From NCBI RefSeq assembly GCF_017848315.1, contig NZ_JAFKEC010000006.1, forward strand, positions 62,001 through 126,000: a DNA stretch of 64,000 bases, in the 5' to 3' direction. The position numbers were made by a program, and so were the translations under genes. Under the pieces are notes generated by a model. That model did no database searches. It was given only the letters and a program-made list of their open reading frames with translations, and had not been told where the DNA came from. Below, piece after piece: positions 56,638 through 64,000 of this stretch (positions are counted from its first letter, which is position 1; every line of letters begins with the position of its first letter). Source of the DNA: Pseudomonas palmensis (GTDB lineage Bacteria; Pseudomonadota; Gammaproteobacteria; Pseudomonadales; Pseudomonadaceae).

Positions 56638-57633
56638 TTATTGTCCCAACTTCAGGCGAGCAGTCTCGCCACTGGTGAACGGCGCCACGTCGACGGGCTG
56701 GCCGTTGAAACTGATCTGTGCGCCACGGGCAAAGCCCAGGCGTACCGCGAACGGCGGCTTGCCGGTGAGCTCGAGGGTCTCGCCCTTGCGCTTGGTGGCA
56801 TTGACCAGCACCTTGCCGTTGCCGTCGGTGACCGAAGTCCAGCAATCGGCAACGAACTGCATGTGCAACGAGGCGCTGCCGGCAGCCGGTGCAGCCGCTG
56901 GCGCAGCGGGGGTGGCAGGCGCAAGGGCGGCAGCCACAGCCGGGGCGCTGGCCGCAGGGGCCGGCGCTACGGGAGCCGGGGCTACGGGTGCGGCAGGCGC
57001 AGCTGGCGCCGGGTTGCTGGCGGCCGGGGCCTGTGCGGCAGCCTCGTCGGTGGCAGGCTGGGCCTGCTCGGCCGGTGCGCTGGCAGCCGGCGCTTCCTGG
57101 CTTTGGGCCACGGCCTGGTCTTCAGGCTCGTCCAGCGGGTGGATCTGGGTGGTACCGTCGGCGCTCTCGACCTCGACGTGTTCCATGGCCAGGCTGGCCA
57201 GGTCCTTGCCGCGCAGGCTGGTCTGGTCCTGCCACCAGAAGAAGCCACCGCCGATCACCAGGATCAGCAGCAACAGGCTGACGATGCGCAGGATGTTGTG
57301 CGACAGGCGTACCGGCTCTTCGATACGCCCCAGCGCATGCACGTCGCTGCCCTGGGAATTGCTGCCGGTGGCCTGGTCGAAGGCCAGCACCAGTTCGGCC
57401 TGGTCCATCTCGAACAGCTTGGCGTAGGCGCGGATATAGCCGCGGGCGAAGGTATGCCCTGGCAGCTTGTCGAACGCGCCGGTTTCAAGGTTGTTCAGGG
57501 AACTCACGGTCAGGTTGAGCTTGCGGGCCACTTCGGCCTGCGACAAGCCCTTGCTTTCACGGGCCTGACGCAAGGTCTCACCGGGATTCTGGCGAGTCGC
57601 TGCTGCTACTTCGGGATGCGCCGCTTTCATCAT
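56638..57633 (-). CDS. rodZ: Cytoskeleton/cell-shape protein RodZ
   Basis: This 331-residue protein has an N-terminal Cro/CI-type helix-turn-helix (ETLRQARESKGLSQAEVARKLN) that binds MreB. One membrane helix lies at about 113-132 (NILRIVSLLLLILVIGGGFF). A low-complexity Ala/Pro linker is followed by a periplasmic DUF4115 domain (FVADCWTSVTDGNGKVLVN). It supports rod shape. The ATGA overlap at 57630-57633 couples it to pilW. The Ala/Pro linker is unusually long and repetitive (PAAPAAPVAPAPVAPAP). Confidence 0.93.
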   Translation of the reverse strand: MMKAAHPEVAAATRQNPGETLRQARESKGLSQAEVARKLNLTVSSLNNLETGAFDKLPGHTFARGYIRAYAKLFEMDQAELVLAFDQATGSNSQGSDVHALGRIEEPVRLSHNILRIVSLLLLILVIGGGFFWWQDQTSLRGKDLASLAMEHVEVESADGTTQIHPLDEPEDQAVAQSQEAPAASAPAEQAQPATDEAAAQAPAASNPAPAAPAAPVAPAPVAPAPAASAPAVAAALAPATPAAPAAAPAAGSASLHMQFVADCWTSVTDGNGKVLVNATKRKGETLELTGKPPFAVRLGFARGAQISFNGQPVDVAPFTSGETARLKLGQ

Positions 57634-58388
57634 TGCTCCGACAGGTATTGCTGATATTCCGGCGTACCGGGATAAAGTCGTTGTAATTGCACGCCCAGTT
57701 CGGCGGCCTTGTCAGGTTCTTCGAATACAGTTGCCAGGCGCGAACCCAGCAGCAGGCTGCGGGGGCCGTGATCGCTCAGCTGGCTGAAACGATCGTAGTA
57801 GTCGCGCGCCGGCACATAATGCCTGTCTTCGTAAGACAACTCAGCCATTTCGAGCAACGCGCGCGGTTGCTGCTGGTTGAGCCGTAAAGCCTTTTGCAGG
57901 TGTTCACGCGCCTGCTCGCGCTGACCCAGCTTGATGGCGGTCAGGCCAAGGTTCTCGAAAACCCGGGAGCGTTCAGGATACAGGGTATCGGCCGCCGCTT
58001 GGCGAAACATCTGCTGCGCCTGGGCATAGCGCCCCTGTGCATACAGGAAACTGCCGAAATTGTTGCGAATACGGGGGTCGTCGGGGTTGGCAGCCAGGGC
58101 CTTGCGGTAATACCCCTCGGCCAGCGCCGGCTCGTCCTCGCGCTGGAACACCAGGGCCAGCGCGGCATTGGCTGCCGGGTCGCGAGCGTCCAGTTCAAGG
58201 GCCTTTTTCAGCGGCACCTTGGCGCGTTCGGTCAAACCTTGTTGCAAATAACCCAGGCCCAATTGCACATAGGCCTGGCGTGCCTCTTCGCGCCCCTTGC
58301 CGCTTTGCAGCGGGTCGGAACTGCCGCTGCCGACGCAGCCGGCAAGCAGCGTCAGCAACAGGGTTGGCAGCGCGGCGCGCAGGCCCAT
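57630..58388 (-). CDS. pilW: Type IV pilus biogenesis lipoprotein PilF/PilW
   Basis: This 252-residue lipoprotein has a lipobox (LLTLLAGCVG, Cys18) and six TPR repeats (EARQAYVQLGLGYLQQGLTERAKVPLKKAL and later units). It is the pilotin that brings PilQ to the outer membrane. The ATG at 58386-58388 gives the signal peptide; the upstream extension overlaps rlmN. The gene is called pilF in P. aeruginosa. It overlaps rodZ by four bases. Confidence 0.92.
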   Translation of the reverse strand: MGLRAALPTLLLTLLAGCVGSGSSDPLQSGKGREEARQAYVQLGLGYLQQGLTERAKVPLKKALELDARDPAANAALALVFQREDEPALAEGYYRKALAANPDDPRIRNNFGSFLYAQGRYAQAQQMFRQAAADTLYPERSRVFENLGLTAIKLGQREQAREHLQKALRLNQQQPRALLEMAELSYEDRHYVPARDYYDRFSQLSDHGPRSLLLGSRLATVFEEPDKAAELGVQLQRLYPGTPEYQQYLSEQ

Positions 58389-58395
58389 GTCGGCC

Positions 58396-59544
58396 TCAGT
58401 TGCCCGCCGCGCCGGTTTGCGGCATATCGGCGTCGGCATTGAGCTGCCGTACCGCGATATAGCGCTCACTGCGGCGCGTGCGGTCCATCACCTGCCCCAC
58501 CAGCTGACCACAGGCCGCGTCGATGTCCTCGCCACGGGTGGTGCGCACGGTAACGTTGTAGCCGGCCTGGTGCAGGTGGTCCTGGAAGCGGCGGATCGCG
58601 TTGTTGCTCGGACGCTCGTAGCCGGAGTGCGGGAACGGGTTGAACGGAATCAGGTTGATCTTGCACGGGATGTTCTTGAGCAGCTCGACCATCTCGACCG
58701 CGTGCTCGAGCTTGTCGTTGACGTCCTTGAGCAGGGTGTACTCGATGGTCAGCACACGCTTCTCGCCGAGTTCGGCCATGTAGCGCATGCACGACTCGAG
58801 CAGCATCTTGAGCGGGTACTTCTTGTTGATCGGTACCAGCTCGTTGCGCAGGGCGTCGTTGGGTGCGTGCAGCGACAGCGCCAGGGACACGTCGATGTGC
58901 TTGGCCAGCTGGTCGATCATCGGCACCACGCCGGAGGTGGACAGGGTCACACGGCGCTTGGAAATGCCGTAGCCCAGGTCGTCCATCATCAGGTGCATGG
59001 CGGCGACCACGTTGTCGAAGTTGAGCAGCGGCTCACCCATGCCCATCATCACCACGTTGGTGATGGCGCGGTCGATGGTGGCGGGAATGCTGCCGAACGA
59101 CTTGTTGGCAATCCACACCTGGCCGATCACTTCGGCGGCGGTGAGGTTGCTGTTGAATCCTTGCTTGCCGGTGGAGCAGAAACTGCAGTCCAGGGCGCAA
59201 CCGGCCTGGGACGAGACACACAGGGTGCCACGCTTGCCCTGGGGGATGTACACGGTCTCGACGCAGCTGCCGGACGCCACGCGCACCACCCACTTGCGGG
59301 TGCCGTCGCTGGAGATGTCCTCGCTGACCACTTCGGGGCCGCGAATCTCGGCAACGGCCTTGAGCTTCTCGCGCAGGGCCTTGCCGACATTCGTCATGGC
59401 GTCGAAATCATCGACGCCAAAGTGGTGAATCCATTTCATTACCTGGCCGGCACGGAAACGCTTCTCCCCGATGGACTCGAAGAATTTTTCCATTTCCGGC
59501 TGGGTCAGGCCCAACAGGTTAGTTTTACCAGTCGATGTCGTCAT
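58396..59544 (-). CDS. rlmN: Dual rRNA/tRNA adenosine-C2 methyltransferase RlmN
   Basis: This 382-residue radical SAM enzyme methylates A2503 of 23S rRNA and A37 of some tRNAs. The cluster cysteines are Cys116, Cys120 and Cys123 ([16 protein letters not shown]). A further cysteine in DIDAACGQL is the methyl-carrying one. The start [13 protein letters not shown] is typical of Pseudomonas. It is 28 bases after ndk on the same strand. Confidence 0.96.
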   Translation of the reverse strand: MTTSTGKTNLLGLTQPEMEKFFESIGEKRFRAGQVMKWIHHFGVDDFDAMTNVGKALREKLKAVAEIRGPEVVSEDISSDGTRKWVVRVASGSCVETVYIPQGKRGTLCVSSQAGCALDCSFCSTGKQGFNSNLTAAEVIGQVWIANKSFGSIPATIDRAITNVVMMGMGEPLLNFDNVVAAMHLMMDDLGYGISKRRVTLSTSGVVPMIDQLAKHIDVSLALSLHAPNDALRNELVPINKKYPLKMLLESCMRYMAELGEKRVLTIEYTLLKDVNDKLEHAVEMVELLKNIPCKINLIPFNPFPHSGYERPSNNAIRRFQDHLHQAGYNVTVRTTRGEDIDAACGQLVGQVMDRTRRSERYIAVRQLNADADMPQTGAAGN

Positions 59545-59572
59545 GGATTCACCCTCACTCGTAAGCTGTCGC

Positions 59573-59998
59573 TTAGCGAGCGGTTACCTCGGTAGCTGCG
59601 AAGAAGTACGAGATTTCGCGAGCAGCAGCGGCTTCGGAGTCCGAACCGTGAACGGCGTTGGCGTCGATCGACTCGGCGAAGTCGGCACGGATGGTACCGG
59701 CAGCAGCTTCTTTAGGGTTGGTGGCGCCCATCAGCTCACGGTTCAGAGCGATGGCGTTTTCGCCTTCCAGAACCTGTACAACGACCGGGCCGGAGATCAT
59801 GAAGGCAACCAGGTCACCGAAGAAGCCGCGCTCTTTGTGCTCGGCGTAGAAGCCTTCGGCTTCGGCTTTGGACAGTTGCTTGAGTTTCGAGGCAACGACG
59901 CGCAGGCCGGCTTTTTCGAAACGGGTGGTGATCTCGCCGATCACGTTCTTGGCAACGGCGTCAGGCTTGATGATGGAGAAAGTACGTTGAACAGCCAT
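59573..59998 (-). CDS. ndk: Nucleoside diphosphate kinase
   Basis: This 141-residue enzyme transfers the gamma-phosphate among nucleotides through His117 ([16 protein letters not shown]). The start [15 protein letters not shown] and the [14 protein letters not shown] segment are conserved. The ATG follows GGAG. Its promoter lies in the hairpin that ends the isc transcript. It probably heads the long ndk-rlmN-pilW-rodZ-ispG-hisS-yfgM-bamB run. Confidence 0.97.
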   Translation of the reverse strand: MAVQRTFSIIKPDAVAKNVIGEITTRFEKAGLRVVASKLKQLSKAEAEGFYAEHKERGFFGDLVAFMISGPVVVQVLEGENAIALNRELMGATNPKEAAAGTIRADFAESIDANAVHGSDSEAAAAREISYFFAATEVTAR

Positions 59999-60036
59999 GG
60001 TGTAACTCCAGAAACAGTAAGTGAAGCGAAAAATTA

Positions 60037-60059
60037 AACCCGCGAATTATACGCGGGTT
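60037..60059 (-). terminator. Rho-independent terminator after iscX
   Basis: Stem AACCCGCG (60037-60044) with CGCGGGTT (60052-60059), a 7-base loop. On the minus strand it is followed by TAATTTTTCG, so it ends the isc operon transcript just before ndk. Confidence 0.85.
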
Positions 60060-60074
60060 CCGGGGGATTGCCTA
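60046..60074 (-). promoter_or_regulatory. Probable ndk promoter inside the isc terminator
   Basis: On the minus strand TAGGCA (60069-60074) and a perfect TATAAT (60046-60051) are 17 bases apart. The TATAAT is in the loop of the iscX terminator. Transcription would start near 60039 with a leader of about 40 bases before ndk. Confidence 0.6.
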
Positions 60075-60089
60075 ACCTGCCGAGTGCGC

Positions 60090-60290
60090 TCAGTCGGCTT
60101 CTTCGATCCAGGCGGCCTGAATGGCTTCAAGCACCTTCTCTCCGCCACGGTTCGGATCGTCGCTGAAGTCGGGCAGGGCCTGCACCCAGCGGCTCAGTTC
60201 GACGAAATTCACGTAGCGAGGATCGACTTCCGGCTTGCTTTCGGCAAGCTGAATTGCAATTTCAAGTACATCAACCCATTTCAGGCTCAT
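60090..60290 (-). CDS. iscX: Fe-S assembly accessory protein IscX
   Basis: This 66-residue acidic protein begins MSLKWVDVLEIAIQLAE and contains DPRYVNFVELSRWVQALPDFSDDP, the IscX signature. It binds IscS and iron and tunes cluster assembly. It is the last gene of the isc operon, 14 bases after fdx. The ATG at 60288-60290 is used rather than the upstream open frame within fdx. Confidence 0.94.
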   Translation of the reverse strand: MSLKWVDVLEIAIQLAESKPEVDPRYVNFVELSRWVQALPDFSDDPNRGGEKVLEAIQAAWIEEAD

Positions 60291-60304
60291 GATGACTCCA
60301 ACGG

Positions 60305-60646
60305 TCAGTGCGGCGCTTCGGCGGCGTGGTTGAGCGAGTATTTCGGGATCTCGACGGTCACGTCCTCGGTGCCGACCTTGGCCTGGCAGGTCAGGCGCGA
60401 CGTGGGCTCCAGGCCCCAGGCGCGGTCGAGGTAGTCCTCTTCCAGCTCGTCGGCCTCGTTCAGCGAGTTGAAACCCTCGCGGATCACGCAGTGGCACGTG
60501 GTGCAGGCGCAGACGCCGCCGCAGGCGCTTTCGATCTCGATGTGGTTGTCATGGGCCACTTCAAGGATGGACTTACCGGTTTCGGCCTCCACCACCATTC
60601 CGTCCGGACAGAACTTCTCGTGGGGCAGAAAAATCACCTGCGGCAT
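60305..60646 (-). CDS. fdx: ISC-system [2Fe-2S] ferredoxin
   Basis: This 113-residue adrenodoxin-type ferredoxin has cluster ligands Cys42, Cys48, Cys51 and Cys87 (ACGGVCACTTCHC and RLTCQAKV). It gives electrons for cluster building on IscU. The gene is three bases after hscA and 14 before iscX. Confidence 0.95.
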   Translation of the reverse strand: MPQVIFLPHEKFCPDGMVVEAETGKSILEVAHDNHIEIESACGGVCACTTCHCVIREGFNSLNEADELEEDYLDRAWGLEPTSRLTCQAKVGTEDVTVEIPKYSLNHAAEAPH

Positions 60647-60649
60647 CAG

Positions 60650-62512
60650 TTATTCCTCGATCTCATTCAGGTTGCGCCCGGCCAAAGCGGCTTTTACCGT
60701 CGAATCAAGGCGACGGGCGGCAAAGGCATCGGTCACTTGCGACAGACGCTTGGTCTGCTGCTCGATGGCGGCGCCATCGGTACCGTTCATCAAATCACGC
60801 AAGTCTTGCATCTGTTGTTCGATCGCCAGGCGCTCTTCGGCGTCCAGCAGGCGCTCGCCATCGGCGTCCAGCGCGCCCTGCACCGCTTCGAGCAGACGCT
60901 CGGCGTCGACCTGGTGCTCGCGCAGCTGGCGCGCCACCTTGTCGTAGCCGGCATGTTCGAAGGAGTCCTTGAGCATGCGAGTGATCTCGCCGTCGGTCAG
61001 GCCGTAGGACGGCTTGACCTGAATGCTCGATTCCACACCCGAGCCCAGCTCGCGCGCCGAAACGCTGAGCAGGCCGTCGGCGTCGACCTGGAAGGTGACG
61101 CGAATCTTCGCCGCACCGGCCACCATGGCCGGGATGCCGCGCAGTTCGAAGCGCGCCAGGGAGCGGCAGTCGCTGATCAGCTCACGCTCACCCTGCAGCA
61201 CGTGGATCATCATGGCCGACTGGCCGTCCTTGTACGTGGTGAATTCCTGGGCACGGGCAACCGGGATGGTGGTGTTGCGCGGGATCACCTTCTCCATCAA
61301 CCCGCCCATGGTTTCCAGCCCCAGGGACAGCGGAATCACGTCGAGCAGCAGCAGTTCGCCGCCGTCGCGCTTGTTGCCGGCCAGGGTATCGGCCTGGATC
61401 GCGGCGCCGATGGCCACCACCTGATCGGGGTCGATCTCGGTCAGCGGGGTACGCCCGAACAGCGCGCCCACCGCCTCGCGCACACGCGGCACGCGAGTGG
61501 AACCACCGACCATGACCACGGCTTCGACTTCATCCAGCTCGATGCCACTGTCGCGCACGGCGCGGCGACAGGCCTTGAGGCTGCGCGCCACCATCGGTTC
61601 GATCAGCGCGTCGAAGCCGGCACGGGTCAACTCGCCCTGCCAGGCGCCATGGCTCACGGACACGACATCGCTGTTGGTCAACGCTTCCTTGGCCGCACAG
61701 GCAGCTTGCAGCAGTTGACGCTGGGTGCCGGGGTCGAGGTCGGCAGACAGGCCCGCCTGCTCGATGATCCAGCCGGCCACCGCATGGTCGAAGTCATCGC
61801 CGCCCAGGGCGCTGTCGCCGCCGGTGGCCATCACCTCGAACACACCGCCGGTCAGGCGCAGGATGGAAATGTCGAAGGTGCCGCCGCCCAGGTCATAGAT
61901 GGCCACCACGCCTTCGGCGTTCTGGTCCAGGCCATAGGCCACAGCCGCAGCGGTCGGTTCGTTGAGCAGGCGCAGCACGTTCAGCCCGGCCAGGCGCGCA
62001 GCGTCCTTGGTGGCCTGGCGCTGAGCGTCGTCGAAGTACGCCGGCACGGTGATCACCGCGCCGACCAGCTCGCCACCCAGGGTGGCTTCGGCGCGCTGGC
62101 GCAGCACCTTGAGAATGTCGGCCGAGACTTCCACCGGGCTTTTCGGGCCCTGCACCGTGTCGATGAACGGCATGTGCGACTCGCCGCCGACAAAGCGGTA
62201 GGGCAGTTGCTCGCCCAGTTGCTTGACGTCGGCCAGGCCGCGCCCCATCAGGCGCTTGACCGACAGCACGGTGTTCAGCGGGTCGCTGGAGGCCGCGTCA
62301 CGGGCACTGTAGCCCACGTCGACATGGTTGGCGTGATAGCGCACCGCCGACGGCAGGATGACCCGGCCCTCGGCGTCTGGCAGCGGTTCGGAAATGCCGC
62401 TGCGCAATGCAGCGACCAGCGAATTGGTGGTGCCAAGGTCAATGCCCACGGCCAGGCGGCGCTGATGGGGCTGTGGCGTCTGACCGGGTTCGGCGATCTG
62501 CAGTAGGGCCAT
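60650..62512 (-). CDS. hscA: Fe-S chaperone HscA (Hsp70 family)
   Basis: This 620-residue Hsp70 has the N-terminal ATPase ([48 protein letters not shown]) and a substrate domain. It recognises the LPPVK motif of IscU, which is present in the IscU of this window. HscB is its J-protein. The order iscU-iscA-hscB-hscA-fdx-iscX is the standard one. Confidence 0.96.
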   Translation of the reverse strand: MALLQIAEPGQTPQPHQRRLAVGIDLGTTNSLVAALRSGISEPLPDAEGRVILPSAVRYHANHVDVGYSARDAASSDPLNTVLSVKRLMGRGLADVKQLGEQLPYRFVGGESHMPFIDTVQGPKSPVEVSADILKVLRQRAEATLGGELVGAVITVPAYFDDAQRQATKDAARLAGLNVLRLLNEPTAAAVAYGLDQNAEGVVAIYDLGGGTFDISILRLTGGVFEVMATGGDSALGGDDFDHAVAGWIIEQAGLSADLDPGTQRQLLQAACAAKEALTNSDVVSVSHGAWQGELTRAGFDALIEPMVARSLKACRRAVRDSGIELDEVEAVVMVGGSTRVPRVREAVGALFGRTPLTEIDPDQVVAIGAAIQADTLAGNKRDGGELLLLDVIPLSLGLETMGGLMEKVIPRNTTIPVARAQEFTTYKDGQSAMMIHVLQGERELISDCRSLARFELRGIPAMVAGAAKIRVTFQVDADGLLSVSARELGSGVESSIQVKPSYGLTDGEITRMLKDSFEHAGYDKVARQLREHQVDAERLLEAVQGALDADGERLLDAEERLAIEQQMQDLRDLMNGTDGAAIEQQTKRLSQVTDAFAARRLDSTVKAALAGRNLNEIEE

Positions 62513-62553
62513 GCTTATCTGATACCAGGGGTGTCGCCAACGGCGCCACCGGG

Positions 62554-63075
62554 TTAATCGTCGAGGCGCTCTTCCAGCTGGCGCACTTCATAGGCGAGCT
62601 TGTCGAGGAACTGCATGCGGCGCATCAGGCGCTCGGCCTGTTCACGCTGCGCAGCATCCTCCCAGCAGGCGGCGAAGTCCTCGTTGAGTGCTTCCTGGGC
62701 GACCTTCAGGCGGCGCTTGAACGCGGCCACGCCATCAAGGTCGGCACTGTCCTGCAGGTCTTCGAGCTCTTCTCGCCATTGCATCTGCTGGAAGAGGAAC
62801 TCGGGGTCGTGGACAGTGACTTCCTGCGGCACTTCGTGCCCCCCCATCGCCAACAGGTAGCGCGCCCGCTTGGGCGCACTCCTGAGGGTCTGGTAGGCGT
62901 CGTTGAGGCCGGCCGAGCGCTCCAGCGCCAGGCGCTGTTCACGCTCGGGGGCATCGGCGAAGCGGTCCGGGTGAACCTCGCGGGCCAGCTCGCGATAGCG
63001 CGCGGCCAGCTTGTCGAGGTCCAGGCGAAAGCCCGGCTGCAGGTCAAACAGGGCGAAATGACAAGGAGTACCCAC
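62554..63075 (-). CDS. hscB: Fe-S co-chaperone HscB (J-protein)
   Basis: This 173-residue protein begins with GTG at 63073-63075 ([16 protein letters not shown]), which follows GAGG by six bases. The J-domain carries the HPD motif at 35-37 ([12 protein letters not shown]). The C-terminal helical part binds IscU. It stimulates HscA ATPase and delivers IscU. A longer frame to 63114 overlaps iscA and is unlikely. Confidence 0.94.
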   Translation of the reverse strand: MGTPCHFALFDLQPGFRLDLDKLAARYRELAREVHPDRFADAPEREQRLALERSAGLNDAYQTLRSAPKRARYLLAMGGHEVPQEVTVHDPEFLFQQMQWREELEDLQDSADLDGVAAFKRRLKVAQEALNEDFAACWEDAAQREQAERLMRRMQFLDKLAYEVRQLEERLDD

Positions 63076-63083
63076 GCGCAGCC

Positions 63084-63407
63084 TCAGACGTTGAAGCTTT
63101 CGCCGCAGCCACACTCACCGCGCACGTTGGGATTGTTGAACTTGAAGCCTTCGTTCAACCCTTCCTTGACGAAATCCAGTTCGGTTCCGTCCAGGTACAC
63201 CAGGCTTTTCGGGTCGATGATCACCTTGACGCCGTGACTTTCGAACACCTGGTCCTCGCTGTCCGGCGCGTCGACGAACTCCAGCACGTAGGCCAGGCCC
63301 GAGCAGCCGGTGGTGCGAACGCCCAGGCGAATGCCGTCACCCTTGCCGCGTCCTTCGAGGGAGCGCCGCACGTGGTTGGCGGCGGCTTCTGTCATGCTGA
63401 TAGCCAT
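63084..63407 (-). CDS. iscA: Fe-S assembly A-type carrier IscA
   Basis: This 107-residue A-type carrier has three conserved cysteines, Cys35 ([13 protein letters not shown]), Cys99 and Cys101 (GECGCGESF). It carries iron or clusters to target enzymes such as IspG and RlmN. It lies between iscU (28-base gap) and hscB (8-base gap). Confidence 0.95.
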   Translation of the reverse strand: MAISMTEAAANHVRRSLEGRGKGDGIRLGVRTTGCSGLAYVLEFVDAPDSEDQVFESHGVKVIIDPKSLVYLDGTELDFVKEGLNEGFKFNNPNVRGECGCGESFNV

Positions 63408-63435
63408 CGAGACTCCTTACCTGCAACAGGCGAAC

Positions 63436-63822
63436 TTAGAGCAAACCTTTCTTCTGCTTGTAATCGCGCACGGCCGCCTTGATGGCGTCCTCGGCGAGTA
63501 CCGAGCAGTGGATCTTCACCGGCGGCAACGCCAGTTCTTCGGCCAGCTGGGTGTTCTTGATGGTTTCGGCTTCGTCCAGGGTCTTGCCCTTCATCCACTC
63601 GGTAGCGAGGGAGCTGGAAGCGATGGCCGAACCACAGCCGTAGGTCTTGAACTTGGCATCTTCGATGACGCCCTGCTCGTTGACCTTGATCTGCAGGCGC
63701 ATCACGTCGCCGCACGCAGGCGCGCCGACCATGCCGGTACCGACATCCGGGTCCTCGGCATTCATCTTGCCGACGTTGCGTGGGTTTTCGTAGTGGTCGA
63801 TGACCTTTTCACTGTAAGCCAT
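63436..63822 (-). CDS. iscU: Fe-S cluster scaffold IscU
   Basis: This 128-residue scaffold has the three cluster cysteines Cys37 (GAPACGDV), Cys63 (TYGCGSAIASS) and Cys106 (KIHCSVLA). The HscA-binding LPPVK is at 99-103. Clusters are assembled here from IscS sulfur. It follows iscS after 46 bases. Confidence 0.97.
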   Translation of the reverse strand: MAYSEKVIDHYENPRNVGKMNAEDPDVGTGMVGAPACGDVMRLQIKVNEQGVIEDAKFKTYGCGSAIASSSLATEWMKGKTLDEAETIKNTQLAEELALPPVKIHCSVLAEDAIKAAVRDYKQKKGLL

Positions 63823-63868
63823 GGTGCTATTCCTTCCTCATCAGAGAGCCGCTCTTGCTGGCGACTAC

Positions 63869-64000
63869 TTAGTGCGCAGCCCACTCGATCTTGGAGATGT
63901 CGACGCCGTCTTTGTACATATCCCACAGCGGCGACAATTCGCGCAGCTTGGTCACGGCCTCGCAGACCTTCTGCGCGGCGTAGTCGATTTCTTCTTCGGT
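63869..64000 (-). CDS. iscS: Cysteine desulfurase IscS, C-terminal end (partial)
   Basis: The last 43 codons and stop of a gene that continues past the window edge. The translated end reads [20 protein letters not shown], then [21 protein letters not shown], the C-terminus of IscS that contacts IscU and IscX. The stop TAA is at 63869-63871. It heads this part of the isc operon. Confidence 0.93.
   Translation of the reverse strand, partial: TEEEIDYAAQKVCEAVTKLRELSPLWDMYKDGVDISKIEWAAH

Noticed and set aside
60308..62506. A 732-codon plus-strand open frame opposite fdx and hscA
   Set aside because: It is antisense to conserved isc genes and has no recognisable domain or ribosome site.

Overview
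The window is a gene-dense, high-GC chromosomal segment of a Pseudomonas, most likely from the P. putida group. The evidence is the gene content and order: gatCAB, roxSR next to a SIMPL-domain gene, three dppA-like genes around an OprD porin and dppBCDF, opuC, fecIRA, speC, piuABC, bamB-der and the isc operon. It is also the Pseudomonas-type REP elements between genes. Species is not resolved. No tRNA, rRNA, insertion sequence, prophage or CRISPR array was seen.

Layout. 1-3361: gatCAB, the tRNA-dependent amidotransferase. 3469-7723: a small RlpA-like lipoprotein, a CaCA-family antiporter whose start codon appears to be non-canonical, a CMD-family protein, an AroP-like permease and an AEC transporter. 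7870-9686: the redox two-component pair roxSR (minus strand). 9886-21302: a SIMPL protein, then a peptide-uptake locus with three periplasmic binding proteins, an OprD/OpdP-type porin and one DppBCDF transporter. 21433-25212: a small plus-strand set with an AraC regulator that carries an NTF2-like sensor domain, a FAD amine oxidoreductase, a cupin and an orphan PotF-like binding protein. It looks like an amine uptake and oxidation module of unknown substrate. 25330-30093: a 1,587-residue DUF6543-type toxin-like protein with a C-terminal HEFSH metallopeptidase motif, the most accessory-looking gene here. 30148-35512: prfC (minus) and a four-gene OpuC-type osmoprotectant transporter.

35606-39620: fecA-fecR-fecI (minus). 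39621-40240: a 620-base gene-free stretch with a Fur-box-like site and a long speC leader. 40241-41404: speC with a strong terminator. 41471-48693: an unrecognised small protein, then the iron-uptake set Sel1 protein-piuC (minus), divergent from piuA-piuB (plus), with Fur-box-like sites between. 48728-50655: an omega-amidase and methionine-type aminotransferase pair. 50801-59998 (minus): der, bamB, yfgM, hisS, ispG, rodZ, pilW/pilF, rlmN, ndk. 60090-64000 (minus): iscX, fdx, hscA, hscB, iscA, iscU and the 3' end of iscS.

Most genes are core housekeeping or transport functions. Points needing a second look are the large toxin-like protein, the amine module with an altered PotF pocket, the antiporter start codon, a ndk promoter placed inside the isc terminator hairpin, and the long speC leader.
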